Shown here piece after piece: positions 19,557 through 30,641 of a stretch of DNA of 64,000 nucleotides. Origin of the DNA: Leishmania infantum JPCM5 (taxonomy: Eukaryota; Euglenozoa; Kinetoplastea; Trypanosomatida; Trypanosomatidae); contig NC_009417.2 in assembly GCF_000002875.2 (NCBI RefSeq), positions 973,929 through 1,037,928 on the forward strand, in the 5' to 3' direction. Position numbers and translations under genes: made by a program. The notes beneath the pieces were generated by a model. That model did no database searches, had not been told where the DNA came from, and saw only the letters and a list, made by a program, of their open reading frames with translations. How positions within the stretch are numbered: the stretch's first letter is position 1; every line of letters begins with the position of its first letter.

Positions 19557-22500
19557 ATGACCGCACTGGATGCTGCCGCTGACGATGCGGCGCCTTCGTT
19601 GGAGAACGTGGCCGCTGCCGGGGCAACACTGTGGCCGACAGAGACATTTCTGCACTTCTCGTCTTTTAGGGATGCGTACAGCGCATGGCATGAACACGGC
19701 GACTTCTTCCGCTGGCTGCAGTCGAGTGACTATGCGGTGGCGCTGCTGGCGGCGTCCAATTTGCATCCTCTCCACTTCACGGTGAGGGCGCCGGCAACAA
19801 CGCCAACGGCACACTCTCCCAACGCCGCGGAAACACCCGCTGTACACCTGGTGCTGTGCGCACCGTGCTGCAACACTACCGTCGTTCTGTCGGAAGAGGA
19901 GCGGCTAGCGCTGGCCAAGTTGGCACGTATCCTTCCATTCCATGTGGGCCCGAGCGGTGTAGCGACCCCGAACGAGCACTCCACCGCGATACTGGCGCAC
20001 GCTACGCAGCTAGAGCGACAGCATCGGATCACGGCTGGCTTGCTGGCGCGCGCTCACCGAGAGGGCTGTGCCTGGCGCGACCGACATACTACTGGCGAGC
20101 AGGGCGTCGCAACCGACGAGGCCACGGTCTCCTGTGCTCGCCAACTCCTGCTAGGGAGCCCGTCGCTGAGTATCATGGAGTCCGCGACGGTTCGCGCCTT
20201 TTGTGCCGCGGTGATACTTCGCCCACCAGATGCTGAAGCGGCCACTAGCACAGCAGCTCGGACACGCTGCCTGCTTCCACGAGGAACCCCGCCTAGCGTG
20301 GTGCGGCAGTGTATGGAGGACACGCTGGCCGTTCTGGACCCCGCCTCGTCTGGGGTCAACTGCGCAGCTGGCACCGTTGTGCCCAGACTGCGGTACACGG
20401 GAAGCAACGTGAATGATCGTATTCTGCAGCTCTTTTTCGCTCCAAAGAAGCGCCCTCGGCCAGAGCCGAGCAGCGGCGCCGCTTGCTCCGAGACTGGCGT
20501 GAACGGGGAGGTGGTGCTGCAGTACATGGCATTGCTGATGATACTCTACGGGTACACGGTGGCTGCTACGGGTGACGTGCAATCGGTGGAGGCAGAGAAC
20601 TCCGACGGTGACGCGGCCGACTTGGAGCATGCGGAATGCGCCGCTCGTGCAGGAACCTTCCGACCTTCTCGCTGGGGAGCACCGCCATGGAAGAGCCCAC
20701 CGACGATCCTATCCTCCGCAGACGAGGAGGAAGGGAACAGACGCGTGCACAAGGAGACATCGACGCAGTCGGAGATGGTTTCTTTCGTGGACGCGATGAT
20801 GCTCCTTGGATGGCATGTGCGGTGCCAGTTCTGCGCCCACAGCCCTGCTGTGGTGGCCGTGCGCGAGATTGTCACGACAGCCACGACAACCACAATCGCG
20901 ACAACCGGGACAGCTGAGGCTTTGGACACTGCTGCTTGCGCTTTTGGTCGCTCAACTGCAGACGTATCCCGCGACGAAACGCAGAGTTTTGTTGACGAAG
21001 ATGTTGATCTGCGGCAACCGCAGCAACGGGCAGGGGCTTCGGTGGGGTCCAGTAGTGGCGATGGCGTTGGGGGCGGCAACGAAGACGTCCTTGATGCCCT
21101 TGCGGAGGTGGAGGCAGCGATTCTCAGCGCCAACCGCAGTCGGCACTCCGGCGAGGTCAAGGACGAGGCTGCCGTTGTCGCCGCTGCACTTGTGAACGGT
21201 TCAGCGGATCAGAGTGACGGAGCTAAGGACGGTGACGACAAGCTTGAGGCGTGCGCGTACTCACAGGGGTACGGGGAGGAAGACGCCGCGGTGAGCGCTA
21301 CGCCGTCCTCGTCTGCCAGCCGTGGCAGCCGGGATGGTCGCAGCGAAGAGGAGGTGCGCGTGAGCCTTGGGTTGGGCAGCGACATCGCCTGCAATGAAGA
21401 GATGCCCACCGAGGAGGATTCAGAGGAAGCACTCGGTGAGCAGAGCACACACATGCGCAGCGGTGTCGCACTCTCGCCGGTGGAGGCGACTACACTTCTG
21501 GGCGCCGCTGATGCTGGCGCCGCCGCAGAGGCCTTTGCCTTCCCCTCAACGACTGTGACGACCAAGACGGTAACGAAGATCGAAACGCGGTCTGTCACCA
21601 CTATTACAATGACCTTTTCTCAGCGCCTAGCACTGCAGAAGGACACCCCGCAGCAGCAGCAGCAGCAATGCAGTGACACCTCCAACAGCGGCCACCACGG
21701 CAACTGTCCATGGCATCGACTGTTTCTGACCGACGCCATCGACGCAACGGCCCTCGCGGCACCGGAGCGCTTCATGGACTTTACATGGGTGGTGGGCGAG
21801 GATGGCGACACACTACACGAAGAGAGGGTGGCGGACCGAAGTAACGCCGCGCCCACGTACGCGGCGACGTCTGAAGATCGAGCTCAATGCGGCACACACG
21901 AGACAGCGCGTGGCGTGGATGCCGACGGTGAGGAGCTGCTCGCCCCACCTCAGGACCCCTTGCAGTCAGAGGGTGAGAGCGACGTCTGCGAGGCCTCCGA
22001 AAAGAACTCGAATCGCACTCTTCTCGTCTTACGCTTTTTGCTTCCTGAAGTGGAGCGCCTCATCACGACGTGGCGACTCAGCGAGGAGTGGGAGCGCACG
22101 CGGCCGGACGAGTACCTGCGACACCCCCTATGGCGCACATGGCTAACGTCGCAGACGCTGCACCCGGTGCATACGGAGAACGCCGACGGCATGATGGAGC
22201 AGTACTTGCGCGTTCTCGAGCGTCGACTAATGCCGTTGCAGAGCACAGCAGAGGAGACAGGCGCGCCCGAAAAGAGCCCCGCCGCGGCGGCCGGCGGCAA
22301 GGGCAATGACAGCAGCGTGAAGAACAAAGCAGCAGCAAAGACGATGGAGGCCGCGAAGTGGGAAGCGCTAGGGACTTTGGAGGAGCTTGGGGCCACGATT
22401 GGCGCCCCTCTCTACAGCGTCAACGCCAGCTCATTCAACCGAACCGTGGAGAGTGCCTTGCACTTGGCTACTCGCTCGCTGCACCGCTGCTTTGCGGGCG

Positions 22501-24482
22501 ACCAGGCAGCAGCTGCGGCAGGCGGAAGAGCGAACTCCGGTGATGCGCGCGCGTTACTGCGTGAGGGACTTCGATCGGTGCTGCGGGCTTCGGGCCCCTC
22601 GGCAGCCCAAAGCGTCGCTGGCAGCAGCGGAGCGGAACTAAAAGTTGCCTTCTCCGCGGCGGACAACGAAGAGTCGCGAGGAAAGGAGGCTGCTGAGGCA
22701 GCGCGGGCCTTCTTGAAAACGATGGAGGCGCGCTACGCCGACGATGTCGTTCGTGAAGGCAGCTGTAGCGCATCACGGCTTCGACTCGCGCTGCAGCGCG
22801 AAGCCATTCCTCACGGTTTGCACGAATTCACGACCTTCATATACCCAACGTTGCAACGTCAAGCTGGCGACTGCTCCATCTCTGTTGCTGATCCAGTTTA
22901 CGTCGTGAACACCGCCTCTGGCAGCACCAACGCCGCGCCATCCCATACCCCCAGCGATGTTGACCGCTGTCGTGTGATGCAGTACCTACAAGGCATGCAG
23001 CACACCGCGCAGGAGGAGCAGCTGCAGGTGCAGCACGAAAGGGAGAGGCGGGAGGAGGCACAGCGGCTTGCAGATGCAAAGGCGGCGGCGGTAAGCTCCG
23101 CCCCAGCAGCCACTACTACACCTTCCGCACCGGAGGCTCGCGTTCCGGCTACACAGATGAGTGCAAACAAGAGACCTGCAAAGCAGCAGCAGCGACAGCA
23201 GCAACAGCAGCGGCAGCAGCACTCTCATGACAGCAGAGACCCACATTCCTCGGCGCATCAGTCGCCATTGCCGAACCAAAAGCAGCTCCGATCAACGCAC
23301 GAGGCGCCGGCACCGAGCCAAGGCACTTCAATGGTGCCAGCGCCCGATTCGACACCCACGTCAAGCAGCTCGGCCGTCTTTCAGGGGGTCGTGCACCACA
23401 GCGGTGGCCCTCCGATGCAGCAGGTCAGGTATGATAACCCGCTGTGGGGCTCTCCGCAGCCCTTTTCACACGGCACTTCAGGAGTGTCACCACCGCTTCA
23501 GCCGACACCAGTGCACCACCTCACTCACGGCATGGCGGACAACAGCGCTGTGCCTCCTATCCCTGCATCGTTCAAAGCCCAGAGGGGCGACAGTAGGCTG
23601 TTCATCCCGTCAGTCGACAGTAGCTTCTTTCCTCCACCGAGTGTGGCGCCGGCCGGTGGCCAAGAGCCTATTTTCCGCGACAGCGGCATCGGCGGGGAAG
23701 CGCTCACTGGCTCTGGCTTTGTGAGCGATGGCGGGCCACTCTTCTCAGCTCTTCACCCCTTCGGGTGGTTGCCTTTTCCATCAGGCTCCTCGGGAGGGGA
23801 CGACACGGCTGTTTTGGAAACAAGCGTGTACGCCCACCCATCTGCGGGCGCCCCGCCGCGCGGTCGTGCCGGCGGTCCTCCTCCACGCTCCGGCGACTCG
23901 GTTTGGGGCAGCCTCAACACGAGCAACCTTAGCAGCGGCAGCGGTGGCCCTGCAGAGGATGTGCGTCTCTCCAATTGGAGCAGCAGCTCGATATCGCAGG
24001 GGCCCGCGACCGGTGATGGCGGTGGTGGTGCAGTTCTTGGCCCAATTACATCTTCTGTCCTTCGGCAAGATAGCACCGGTGGTGGTAGCCGTAATGTCGG
24101 CGGTTCCTCGGCGCCGAGTGTGCTCGGCACCTCAGCGCCGTCGTCCTTTACTGGACCGAAAGCATCCACGTCCGGCACGCAGCCTTTGCCGGCGTCGCGT
24201 GGCGGCGCTACCAACCGCGGCCGTGGTAGCGGTGGTGGGCGACAGAATATGCCGCTGCCGGCATTGCACAGCCAGCCTTCCCCGAGAGTCAAAGCTGGTT
24301 CCTCTGTCCTTGGGGGTGGAGGACCGAATGCGCACGCACCACCAGCTCGTGGTGGCTGCGGCGGTGCTGGGGGACGCAGCGGGCAAGGCCGAAATCGCGG
24401 TGGCGGTGGCGGTGGTCAACGGCGCGGTGGTGGCGGCCGTGCTGGTGGCGGTGGCGGTGGCGGTTTTCGTCGAGGCGGCTAA
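19557..24482 (+). CDS. Large Gln-rich, C-terminally RGG-rich protein, possible RNA-binding protein
   Basis: 1641 residues. Residues 1-320 look ordered, with Leu/Trp/His-containing helices such as FRDAYSAWHEHGDFFRWL. Much of the rest is low complexity: acidic Ser/Gly/Ala-rich stretches, a poly-Gln run at about 698-704 and a Gln-rich run at about 1208-1222. A second ordered block (about 830-1130) contains LLRFLLPEVERLI and later a long helical segment. The last 100 residues are Gly/Arg-rich with repeated RGG and RGGG units, ending FRRGG. RGG tails bind RNA or mediate phase separation and are targets of arginine methyltransferases, which trypanosomatids have. RNA-related function is therefore plausible but inferred from composition only. 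The frame is open back to 19422 but contains no earlier ATG. Confidence 0.78.
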   Translation: MTALDAAADDAAPSLENVAAAGATLWPTETFLHFSSFRDAYSAWHEHGDFFRWLQSSDYAVALLAASNLHPLHFTVRAPATTPTAHSPNAAETPAVHLVLCAPCCNTTVVLSEEERLALAKLARILPFHVGPSGVATPNEHSTAILAHATQLERQHRITAGLLARAHREGCAWRDRHTTGEQGVATDEATVSCARQLLLGSPSLSIMESATVRAFCAAVILRPPDAEAATSTAARTRCLLPRGTPPSVVRQCMEDTLAVLDPASSGVNCAAGTVVPRLRYTGSNVNDRILQLFFAPKKRPRPEPSSGAACSETGVNGEVVLQYMALLMILYGYTVAATGDVQSVEAENSDGDAADLEHAECAARAGTFRPSRWGAPPWKSPPTILSSADEEEGNRRVHKETSTQSEMVSFVDAMMLLGWHVRCQFCAHSPAVVAVREIVTTATTTTIATTGTAEALDTAACAFGRSTADVSRDETQSFVDEDVDLRQPQQRAGASVGSSSGDGVGGGNEDVLDALAEVEAAILSANRSRHSGEVKDEAAVVAAALVNGSADQSDGAKDGDDKLEACAYSQGYGEEDAAVSATPSSSASRGSRDGRSEEEVRVSLGLGSDIACNEEMPTEEDSEEALGEQSTHMRSGVALSPVEATTLLGAADAGAAAEAFAFPSTTVTTKTVTKIETRSVTTITMTFSQRLALQKDTPQQQQQQCSDTSNSGHHGNCPWHRLFLTDAIDATALAAPERFMDFTWVVGEDGDTLHEERVADRSNAAPTYAATSEDRAQCGTHETARGVDADGEELLAPPQDPLQSEGESDVCEASEKNSNRTLLVLRFLLPEVERLITTWRLSEEWERTRPDEYLRHPLWRTWLTSQTLHPVHTENADGMMEQYLRVLERRLMPLQSTAEETGAPEKSPAAAAGGKGNDSSVKNKAAAKTMEAAKWEALGTLEELGATIGAPLYSVNASSFNRTVESALHLATRSLHRCFAGDQAAAAAGGRANSGDARALLREGLRSVLRASGPSAAQSVAGSSGAELKVAFSAADNEESRGKEAAEAARAFLKTMEARYADDVVREGSCSASRLRLALQREAIPHGLHEFTTFIYPTLQRQAGDCSISVADPVYVVNTASGSTNAAPSHTPSDVDRCRVMQYLQGMQHTAQEEQLQVQHERERREEAQRLADAKAAAVSSAPAATTTPSAPEARVPATQMSANKRPAKQQQRQQQQQRQQHSHDSRDPHSSAHQSPLPNQKQLRSTHEAPAPSQGTSMVPAPDSTPTSSSSAVFQGVVHHSGGPPMQQVRYDNPLWGSPQPFSHGTSGVSPPLQPTPVHHLTHGMADNSAVPPIPASFKAQRGDSRLFIPSVDSSFFPPPSVAPAGGQEPIFRDSGIGGEALTGSGFVSDGGPLFSALHPFGWLPFPSGSSGGDDTAVLETSVYAHPSAGAPPRGRAGGPPPRSGDSVWGSLNTSNLSSGSGGPAEDVRLSNWSSSSISQGPATGDGGGGAVLGPITSSVLRQDSTGGGSRNVGGSSAPSVLGTSAPSSFTGPKASTSGTQPLPASRGGATNRGRGSGGGRQNMPLPALHSQPSPRVKAGSSVLGGGGPNAHAPPARGGCGGAGGRSGQGRNRGGGGGGQRRGGGGRAGGGGGGGFRRGG

Positions 24483-25180
24483 AGATGTCGCTATTTCCTC
24501 AAGTGATCAAAAGGCCGAGGCGGTGGCTCTCCGTCACCTCTATCGGTATGCGCGTAACAGATGACTCCCACACGAGTGCACGTATACTGAGTCGCTCTCC
24601 GGCACGGGCACATGCATGCCCGCATGGGTACGCAGGAGGGCACTAACATAGCGGCGAATCCTTCCTGTGGATGGGGACGGCAGCAACCCACTGAAGTAGG
24701 GTGATGTATGCACACCGGCGGTACCTGCGTGCAAATGGCTTTTTGTGTTGGACGGCTACGGTTATGCGCGCAACTGACGTTCCGTGCGACCGCGGCAGCA
24801 TGTCTTCTTCCCGAGCAGGCGTGCCCGCGTTCTCAGCCGTTTCTTTCTGACGCTGTTCCCTCGACAGCCCACAGTTGCCTTTGCTACGCGCGCGTTCCTT
24901 TCGGTCTGCAATTCCTTTTCCGATAAACGTCTCCTACTTGTAATCACGTACCCTGCTTCTTTGCCGTGCCCTTCCACGCGCTATCTCTCACCATATGTGC
25001 CCACCAGCAAGCTGGTGGGCACCGCTCCATCGCTAAAGAGTTTATACCGAGACAACTAGTCAGCCATCCCCCATCCCCTACTGTACTTCTTACTCCACAG
25101 CGTCTCCTCCCCCGATCCTCTCCAAGCACAAAGTTGGTTGAAACGGGAGCACGTGAGCGAAACGACAAGCAGAAGAGAAC
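24483..25180. other. Short intergenic region, no gene seen
   Basis: No features beyond pyrimidine-rich runs near the downstream gene. Confidence 0.55.
25070..25100 (+). promoter_or_regulatory. Probable trans-splice acceptor for the 1051-residue protein gene
   Basis: The tract at about 25070-25098 ends in CCACAG, with AG at 25099-25100. The next ATG is 25181. Confidence 0.45.
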
Positions 25181-28100
25181 ATGTCCCTTGTTCCCCACAC
25201 GCAAGAGCTGCAGCGGGAGGTGGAGGCGTTGCAGCAGCTGCGCCGCTCACTGCATGACGCCTACATCGTTGAAGACAAGGCGGGCCATCGCCCAGTGAAG
25301 AACGTGAGGAAGCCGCTGCAGCCCATTGATATGCGCCGCACTGTGGACGCGCCTACCTTGAGCGTGCTCAAGTCTCCCAACTACCCCTTCACCCTTTGCG
25401 AGGAGGCGCCGCCGTCGTACGTGCCACCGCCGGTGCCGTACGACGTCGAGGGCGAAATCGACTCTCTGAAGCAACGTGTGCTGCAGGTGCAGGAGGACTT
25501 CCAAAGTTACCAGAAGCGGCACAGCCGCGGCGGTACGCCACTGTCGGCCTCGCAGGTGCTTGACTTCTTTAGCCAAAACAAGGCCTACGCCGAGATCGCG
25601 TGGGAGGTGTCGTCTATGCAGTGGTTCTACCGTTGGGTCCTCTCGCACTCGATCAGTCACCTTTGGAACTGCAAGGAGCAGCTCGAGTACGTTCTCACCG
25701 ACCACGGCGAAAGCCTGCCGCAGACGGTGGAGGAGATGGACGCGTGCCTCCAAGCGTATCCTTTTGCCGCCGCCGTCTCGATTCTTGACAGCGACCGGCA
25801 AGCGGTAGTGGCGCAGGAGCGTCGCCGTTTGCGATCCGTTAGCCGCATTTTCCGTGAGAACGTGCCGTCGATTGCGGTGACGGCAGCCACGAGCTGCTAC
25901 CTCACCCCGGAGGAGAAGTACATGTACCAAGAGTTCTTCAACCAATCGGAGCACATGATTCTGCTGCTCAACCACACCTTGTTGCTCAACGAGGCCAACA
26001 GCGCATCCGCTGCGGCGCTACAGTCTCACACAGAGAGCGCGAGCCGTGGCTTGCTGTTCAACTCGCAGAGCCGAGCCCACGGCTACTTGCAGGACAGCGA
26101 TGCGCTTTCCCTGCCGAGCGAGCCCACCATTGGTGTGATGGACACTGCCAGTCTTACCAAGGAGACCCTAAATGCCGTAGCTGCCGAGCAGGAAATGATA
26201 GCAGCTCTGATGAAGGCGATCCGCGAGCGTGAGCAGCGCGGCGAGTGTTTTGAGGTGTCAGCGGCCGAGGGCGAGCGCACCCGTGCGGCTCAGGTCGCCG
26301 TCTACGGCTGCGTGCTAAGCGATATGAGTCTCATGGCGCACCAGATGAACCTCACTGTCGAGTTCATGGAGCACTACGAGTCGTGGCTAAAGCTGCACGG
26401 GTACGACTCTCATGATCAGCTGATGAATGCGCTGTCGAAGCGCAGTGGTGGCACGGCGTGGCCGACGCTTAGCATTTATGGCGAATACGGGGCCGCGGAC
26501 GGACACGATCACTTTGTGCCGCCGACAGAGTCCATGATGCGCTATTACCGCCCACGAGAGAAGGCGCCGAGGGAGGCTGTAGATGCCAAGGGCAAAAACC
26601 CCTCCAGCGAGACGTGCAAACCTGTTGGCCGCAGCATGGCTCCTTCAGGAGGTGACTCTGGTGGCAGTGCCGGCTCCTTCCCATCTGCACCCTTGGCGGC
26701 GGCCCCTTCGAAGGCGGCGGCGGCGGCGAACGTTGTGAATGAGCACATGGTTGTCTCTCCAGCGTCCATGCCTATCTCCGCGTGGCAGGAGACGGACAGC
26801 GAGGTGGCGAACGCCTTTTACGCTCTTCTCATCCACGCCAACGAGGCGGTGCGCAAGAGTCGTGCGGCCGTTGCCGAGAAGGACGACGCCGTCGAGCGCA
26901 CGTGGCTGACCGCGTGCATGCGCTACGCTGTCATCAAGATGCTTCGCCGTGATTGGTGCGCCGCTGACGTGGCCAAGGGTATGCTCACCGCAGAAGAGGC
27001 CCTGCTCGCCGTGGTGGGCCGCAAGGGTGCTTTCTCTTGCATGAAGTCCACAGCCGCGGCGCTCTGCGTCGTGGTGAAGGAGGTGGCGCGGCTGTGTGCT
27101 GCCCGCAGCTCGCCGCCCTCCCTCGTTGCCGAGGTGCCTGTTGCGGTGCACATACCGGACGATGTGGACAACTACGCGAAGGTGGTGACAGACGTGACGA
27201 ACCCGGTGGAGCAGCAGCGGTGGGGCTCTTTGGTGGACGCCGTATGGTTCCAGGCGGACCCCTCGTCTGCCTCATGCGGCGGTCTCTTGTTTCACCCGAT
27301 GTCGGCGGACGGCGAGTTGACGGGCCCGATACCGTGTAACAAACAGAGCGCCCTTCATTTTCTGTACATTGAGGCCATTTGCATGCCGCCTACTGCAGTG
27401 GCCAGTGGCGTGGTCTCCGTGGCGTTGCGCTATCGCATACCTCGCATGTCACCGGCGGCGGACACGAGTCGGCGTGTGGCACCGACGCTGGCAGCCGTGT
27501 CTGACGCACAGCCGTCGAGCAGAGGTGGCCTCTCTCGCTACCACCTCGCGCGTCGCGTGCTGATGGCGCTGTTTGAAATAGAGGCAAAGGGCCTTCTGCC
27601 CTGTTTTGCGTGCCGCGTTTCGGAGGTGAGCGTGGTGCCTCTTGTTCAGATGGTCTACGTCGCCTTTGATGACGGAAACACGAGTTCTGTGGTGGACAAG
27701 GGCCATGTGCCGCACCTGTGCATGCTGCCGCCCGCGGCAATGGAGCTGAAGCGTATGGACATCAGAGTAGGGGCGGCGCCGGCACCAAAGCACCTGACCG
27801 ATGCGCTTTACGCCGCCTACGCCGAGCCCGTCAACTTTAGCTCAATTGGACTGCTTGTAGGTGGTGCTTTAGAGGACATGGCTTCTCGCGCGCCAACTCT
27901 GCACGACCTTTACATGACCGCCGCCACGGTTCTGGAACAGGCGACCTTCGATGTCAAGAGTGGCGCAACACCCAAGGCGTTCGCGAATGCGAGCACGCAC
28001 CCGACTCCGATTGCGTGTGCGCCAGCGAAAACGCGCGCCATGAGCATTCAGCGTGAGCCAGTCATAAACCGCAATTCTACCTCGATTGGGCGCTTCATCT

Positions 28101-28336
28101 CGCCGCTTCTGCGTCACATAGATGACAGGATTTCTTCTTGGGAGTTCGGCGACGGCATAAGCAGCGTCGGCGGTGTGTCGAACAACGCAAGCACCAACAC
28201 CCAGTCCTCGGTGTGGACGCAGCGTGATGCGGCAGCACCAGAGCCGGCGTCTTTGACTGGTCGCCAGACCGAACTGGTCGGCCGCATCGACACGGCATCG
28301 CCGTCTCCATCGGCGGTGCGGCCCAACCGGCGCTAA
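25181..28336 (+). CDS. Protein of unknown function, 1051 residues
   Basis: I do not recognise a domain. Residues 1-35 look like a short coiled coil (ELQREVEALQQLRRSLHDAY). Residues about 85-420 are mainly helical with aromatic-rich segments such as EIAWEVSSMQWFYRWVL. A Ser/Pro/Ala-rich linker with a short Ala run spans about 455-530. Residues 530-960 contain further helical and strand-like parts (MLRRDWCAADVAKGML, LHFLYIEAICMPP, PLVQMVYVAF). The tail is Ser/Thr/Asn-rich. Codon usage and GC3 are even along the whole length and match the flanking genes, so it is a real gene. No signal peptide or membrane segment is evident. Confidence 0.75.
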   Translation: MSLVPHTQELQREVEALQQLRRSLHDAYIVEDKAGHRPVKNVRKPLQPIDMRRTVDAPTLSVLKSPNYPFTLCEEAPPSYVPPPVPYDVEGEIDSLKQRVLQVQEDFQSYQKRHSRGGTPLSASQVLDFFSQNKAYAEIAWEVSSMQWFYRWVLSHSISHLWNCKEQLEYVLTDHGESLPQTVEEMDACLQAYPFAAAVSILDSDRQAVVAQERRRLRSVSRIFRENVPSIAVTAATSCYLTPEEKYMYQEFFNQSEHMILLLNHTLLLNEANSASAAALQSHTESASRGLLFNSQSRAHGYLQDSDALSLPSEPTIGVMDTASLTKETLNAVAAEQEMIAALMKAIREREQRGECFEVSAAEGERTRAAQVAVYGCVLSDMSLMAHQMNLTVEFMEHYESWLKLHGYDSHDQLMNALSKRSGGTAWPTLSIYGEYGAADGHDHFVPPTESMMRYYRPREKAPREAVDAKGKNPSSETCKPVGRSMAPSGGDSGGSAGSFPSAPLAAAPSKAAAAANVVNEHMVVSPASMPISAWQETDSEVANAFYALLIHANEAVRKSRAAVAEKDDAVERTWLTACMRYAVIKMLRRDWCAADVAKGMLTAEEALLAVVGRKGAFSCMKSTAAALCVVVKEVARLCAARSSPPSLVAEVPVAVHIPDDVDNYAKVVTDVTNPVEQQRWGSLVDAVWFQADPSSASCGGLLFHPMSADGELTGPIPCNKQSALHFLYIEAICMPPTAVASGVVSVALRYRIPRMSPAADTSRRVAPTLAAVSDAQPSSRGGLSRYHLARRVLMALFEIEAKGLLPCFACRVSEVSVVPLVQMVYVAFDDGNTSSVVDKGHVPHLCMLPPAAMELKRMDIRVGAAPAPKHLTDALYAAYAEPVNFSSIGLLVGGALEDMASRAPTLHDLYMTAATVLEQATFDVKSGATPKAFANASTHPTPIACAPAKTRAMSIQREPVINRNSTSIGRFISPLLRHIDDRISSWEFGDGISSVGGVSNNASTNTQSSVWTQRDAAAPEPASLTGRQTELVGRIDTASPSPSAVRPNRR

Positions 28337-29120
28337 GCAGAAGGCGTGTAAGAGCCCGTATGCGGACTCGCTCCTCTTCCTTTTCGTTTGTTTGTGTGTG
28401 CGTGTGTGCGTGTCCTTTTCTCTCCTTGTCCTCCGTACTTCTCTCGATCTTGTTGGGTTGCTTCGTATTGAGAAGTCGGCTTGTGGTGGGCGAATGCCTC
28501 TCTCCCCGCGTTTGTGTGTGCACGTGCCGGTGGGTTGGACGTTTCCGTCGTTACCAGCAACGGCAGTGCATGGTAACCGGTGTGGAGGACGCATGGCTGA
28601 AGATGCCGTGGCGATAGCCATCTGGAAGGGCGAGTCGACGTGGGGAGGGTCTGGAGAGTGCAGGTGTCAAAATATGAAGGAACGGGGGTGTCATAACTGC
28701 CTAGATGGCGATGCTGGGATGAAGTGAGGTGCAGTGTGATGGCATGACCCTTTCCCTCTTGCATTCTTGTACACGCACACACGGGTCGATCCAGCTGCTA
28801 CTGCTGCTTTCTGCTTTCCGTTGCCTCTGGCACACAGTCTCCTTCTCTCACACGTTTTCGTGCGCTCTTTCGCGTACTCTCTGCACACAACGACCACCAC
28901 GACTGCTAGTCTCTTCCCGCCCGACCGCTCCTTCTCCGTCGTGCACTGTGCCACTGTTGTTGTTGATGTCTTGGTTGTAGTAGAGTAGCTCATCATGTTA
29001 TCTGTCTTTGTTTTGCCATTTCTTTATCATTTATGTTGTCGTCGTCTTTTTGCGACTCTCGTCTCTGCAGGGCGGAGGGGGTGTGACCGCTTGCTTTGTA
29101 CGATGCACCCCCCCCCACGC

Positions 29121-29164
29121 ACAGACACACACACATATATATATGTACATACATATATGTGCGT
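29121..29164. repeat. CA/TA microsatellite
   Basis: A CA run passes into a TA run broken by GTACATAC and ends in TATATGTGCG. The TA part is nearly self-complementary. Confidence 0.8.
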
Positions 29165-30334
29165 GCTTCTCGAGTGAAGTTAGATTCTTCTCCGCTCTTG
29201 TGTCTTCTACATGTTTCTCCCTTCTTTTCCCTCTTCCTCGTGGCTCGCCCTTCTTTGTTGTGCGATGTGATGGCATGTGTACCGGTAGCGCTGCGCTCGT
29301 GCTTGTACCGTTGGATTCATTCTTCCTTTGTTCGTTCTGTTCTTGCTCACCCTCCACCCCCATCATCCCTCCGCCTCTCTTTCCCCCGAGCGCCTCACCA
29401 GTCGCGTTGGCCAACGGCTCTTTGAAGCGTTTCTGATGCTCTCGGGAAAGCTGTAAGAGCTCGAGCGGCTGTTAAGCAACAAAGAAGGAGGTGCGCTTGC
29501 ATCGTCGCCTGCGTTGAGGAGGGGAAGATGAATTGCAGCAAATCGTCATCGTTTCCGGCGTGTGTGTGCGTGCACGTGTACGCCCCCCCTCCCCCCCAAG
29601 CATCAGCAGTGTGCAGGCGAACCAGCACAAAAGCAGAGAGCTTCTCAAGCGATTCTTGGACTCCCCGTTAGGTCTCCGTATCAGGGTGCGAGGATGGTGA
29701 GGATGTGGGTGGTGGAACGCCCCTGACCACCGACCGATATGCACACACACACACTTTTTCTGCTTGTGCACCCGCTCGCCGCGCTGTTTTGTTTTTGCGT
29801 ATTTCATGTATTACTCCGGGATGGCACTCCGTATTTTCGCAGTGCCAAGATGGCCGAACATTCTTCAAAAAGAAAAGGCACCGAGCCCAGAGGCACGCGT
29901 GTACCGTCTCGCTGAGTGGTGTGCTTCGCCGCACCGAATACAATATGTGGGATACGATGGAGGGTGAGGTGTTGGGGGGAGGCGGGGGCCAGGCCGGCAG
30001 CAGTGGATACGAGAGGGTCTGCCAACTCATCGTGATTGCCGCTTTCGGTGTGCTTCTCCACCTTCGCGATACTTTGCTTCTCGACCCACTTCACATTTTG
30101 CATTGCTTCCTGCTGCCGAATGGCATGGCAAAACGCTCGCGCGCACGTTTCCATTCATTTTATGCGCGGCTGTCTGATCCCTCTCATTCTCTGGGCGCCC
30201 CGTATCTTTGCCGCGAGTTTTGCGAAGGATAGTCTCGCGGACTCGATCTTCCTTCTCTCCCCCCCGAAGAGAGATCCAGTCGCGAGAAACGGTATGCATG
30301 AAGCTGTTGTAGCATATTTTCTCGTGTGTGACGC

Positions 30335-30353
30335 TTTCCTTTTTTTTTTGTAG
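30335..30353 (+). promoter_or_regulatory. Probable trans-splice acceptor for the membrane-protein gene
   Basis: CTTTCC plus a T10 run and GTAG place AG at 30352-30353. No ATG occurs before 30642. A second candidate AG lies at about 30559. Confidence 0.45.
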
Positions 30354-30641
30354 CGGGTGATTTGCCACACGAACTGGCCACTCCCCTGTTTGACGGACGC
30401 GGTCATTCTAATCAACGCTGCACGCCGTTGCAGGCCACGTATACCTTGCTAACTTGTATTGGACGTCTCAATAGGAGAACAAAGGCTCGTACTCAACCGT
30501 CATCCAACCTTGCACGCGCCTTCTCCCGCTGCTGCGAGCTGCGCTGAGCCCCTCTCAGCACTGCTTCTTTGGGCCTCTTCGGCAAGCCTTTTACCAAACC
30601 GGTTGCTGACAAGTATACCAAGCCCTCCTCTGTGAGCAGGC

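Larger units (their letters stand above)
28337..30641. other. Long intergenic region, no gene seen
   Basis: Repeated GT, CA and TA microsatellites, long T/C tracts and C9-C10 runs (29107, 29583-29598). Short frames on both strands have Ser/Thr/His/Cys-rich translation and no domain features. Confidence 0.6.

Noticed and set aside
28337..30641. Strand-switch region or transcription start
   Set aside because: Genes on both sides are on the + strand, and nothing on the minus strand looks coding.
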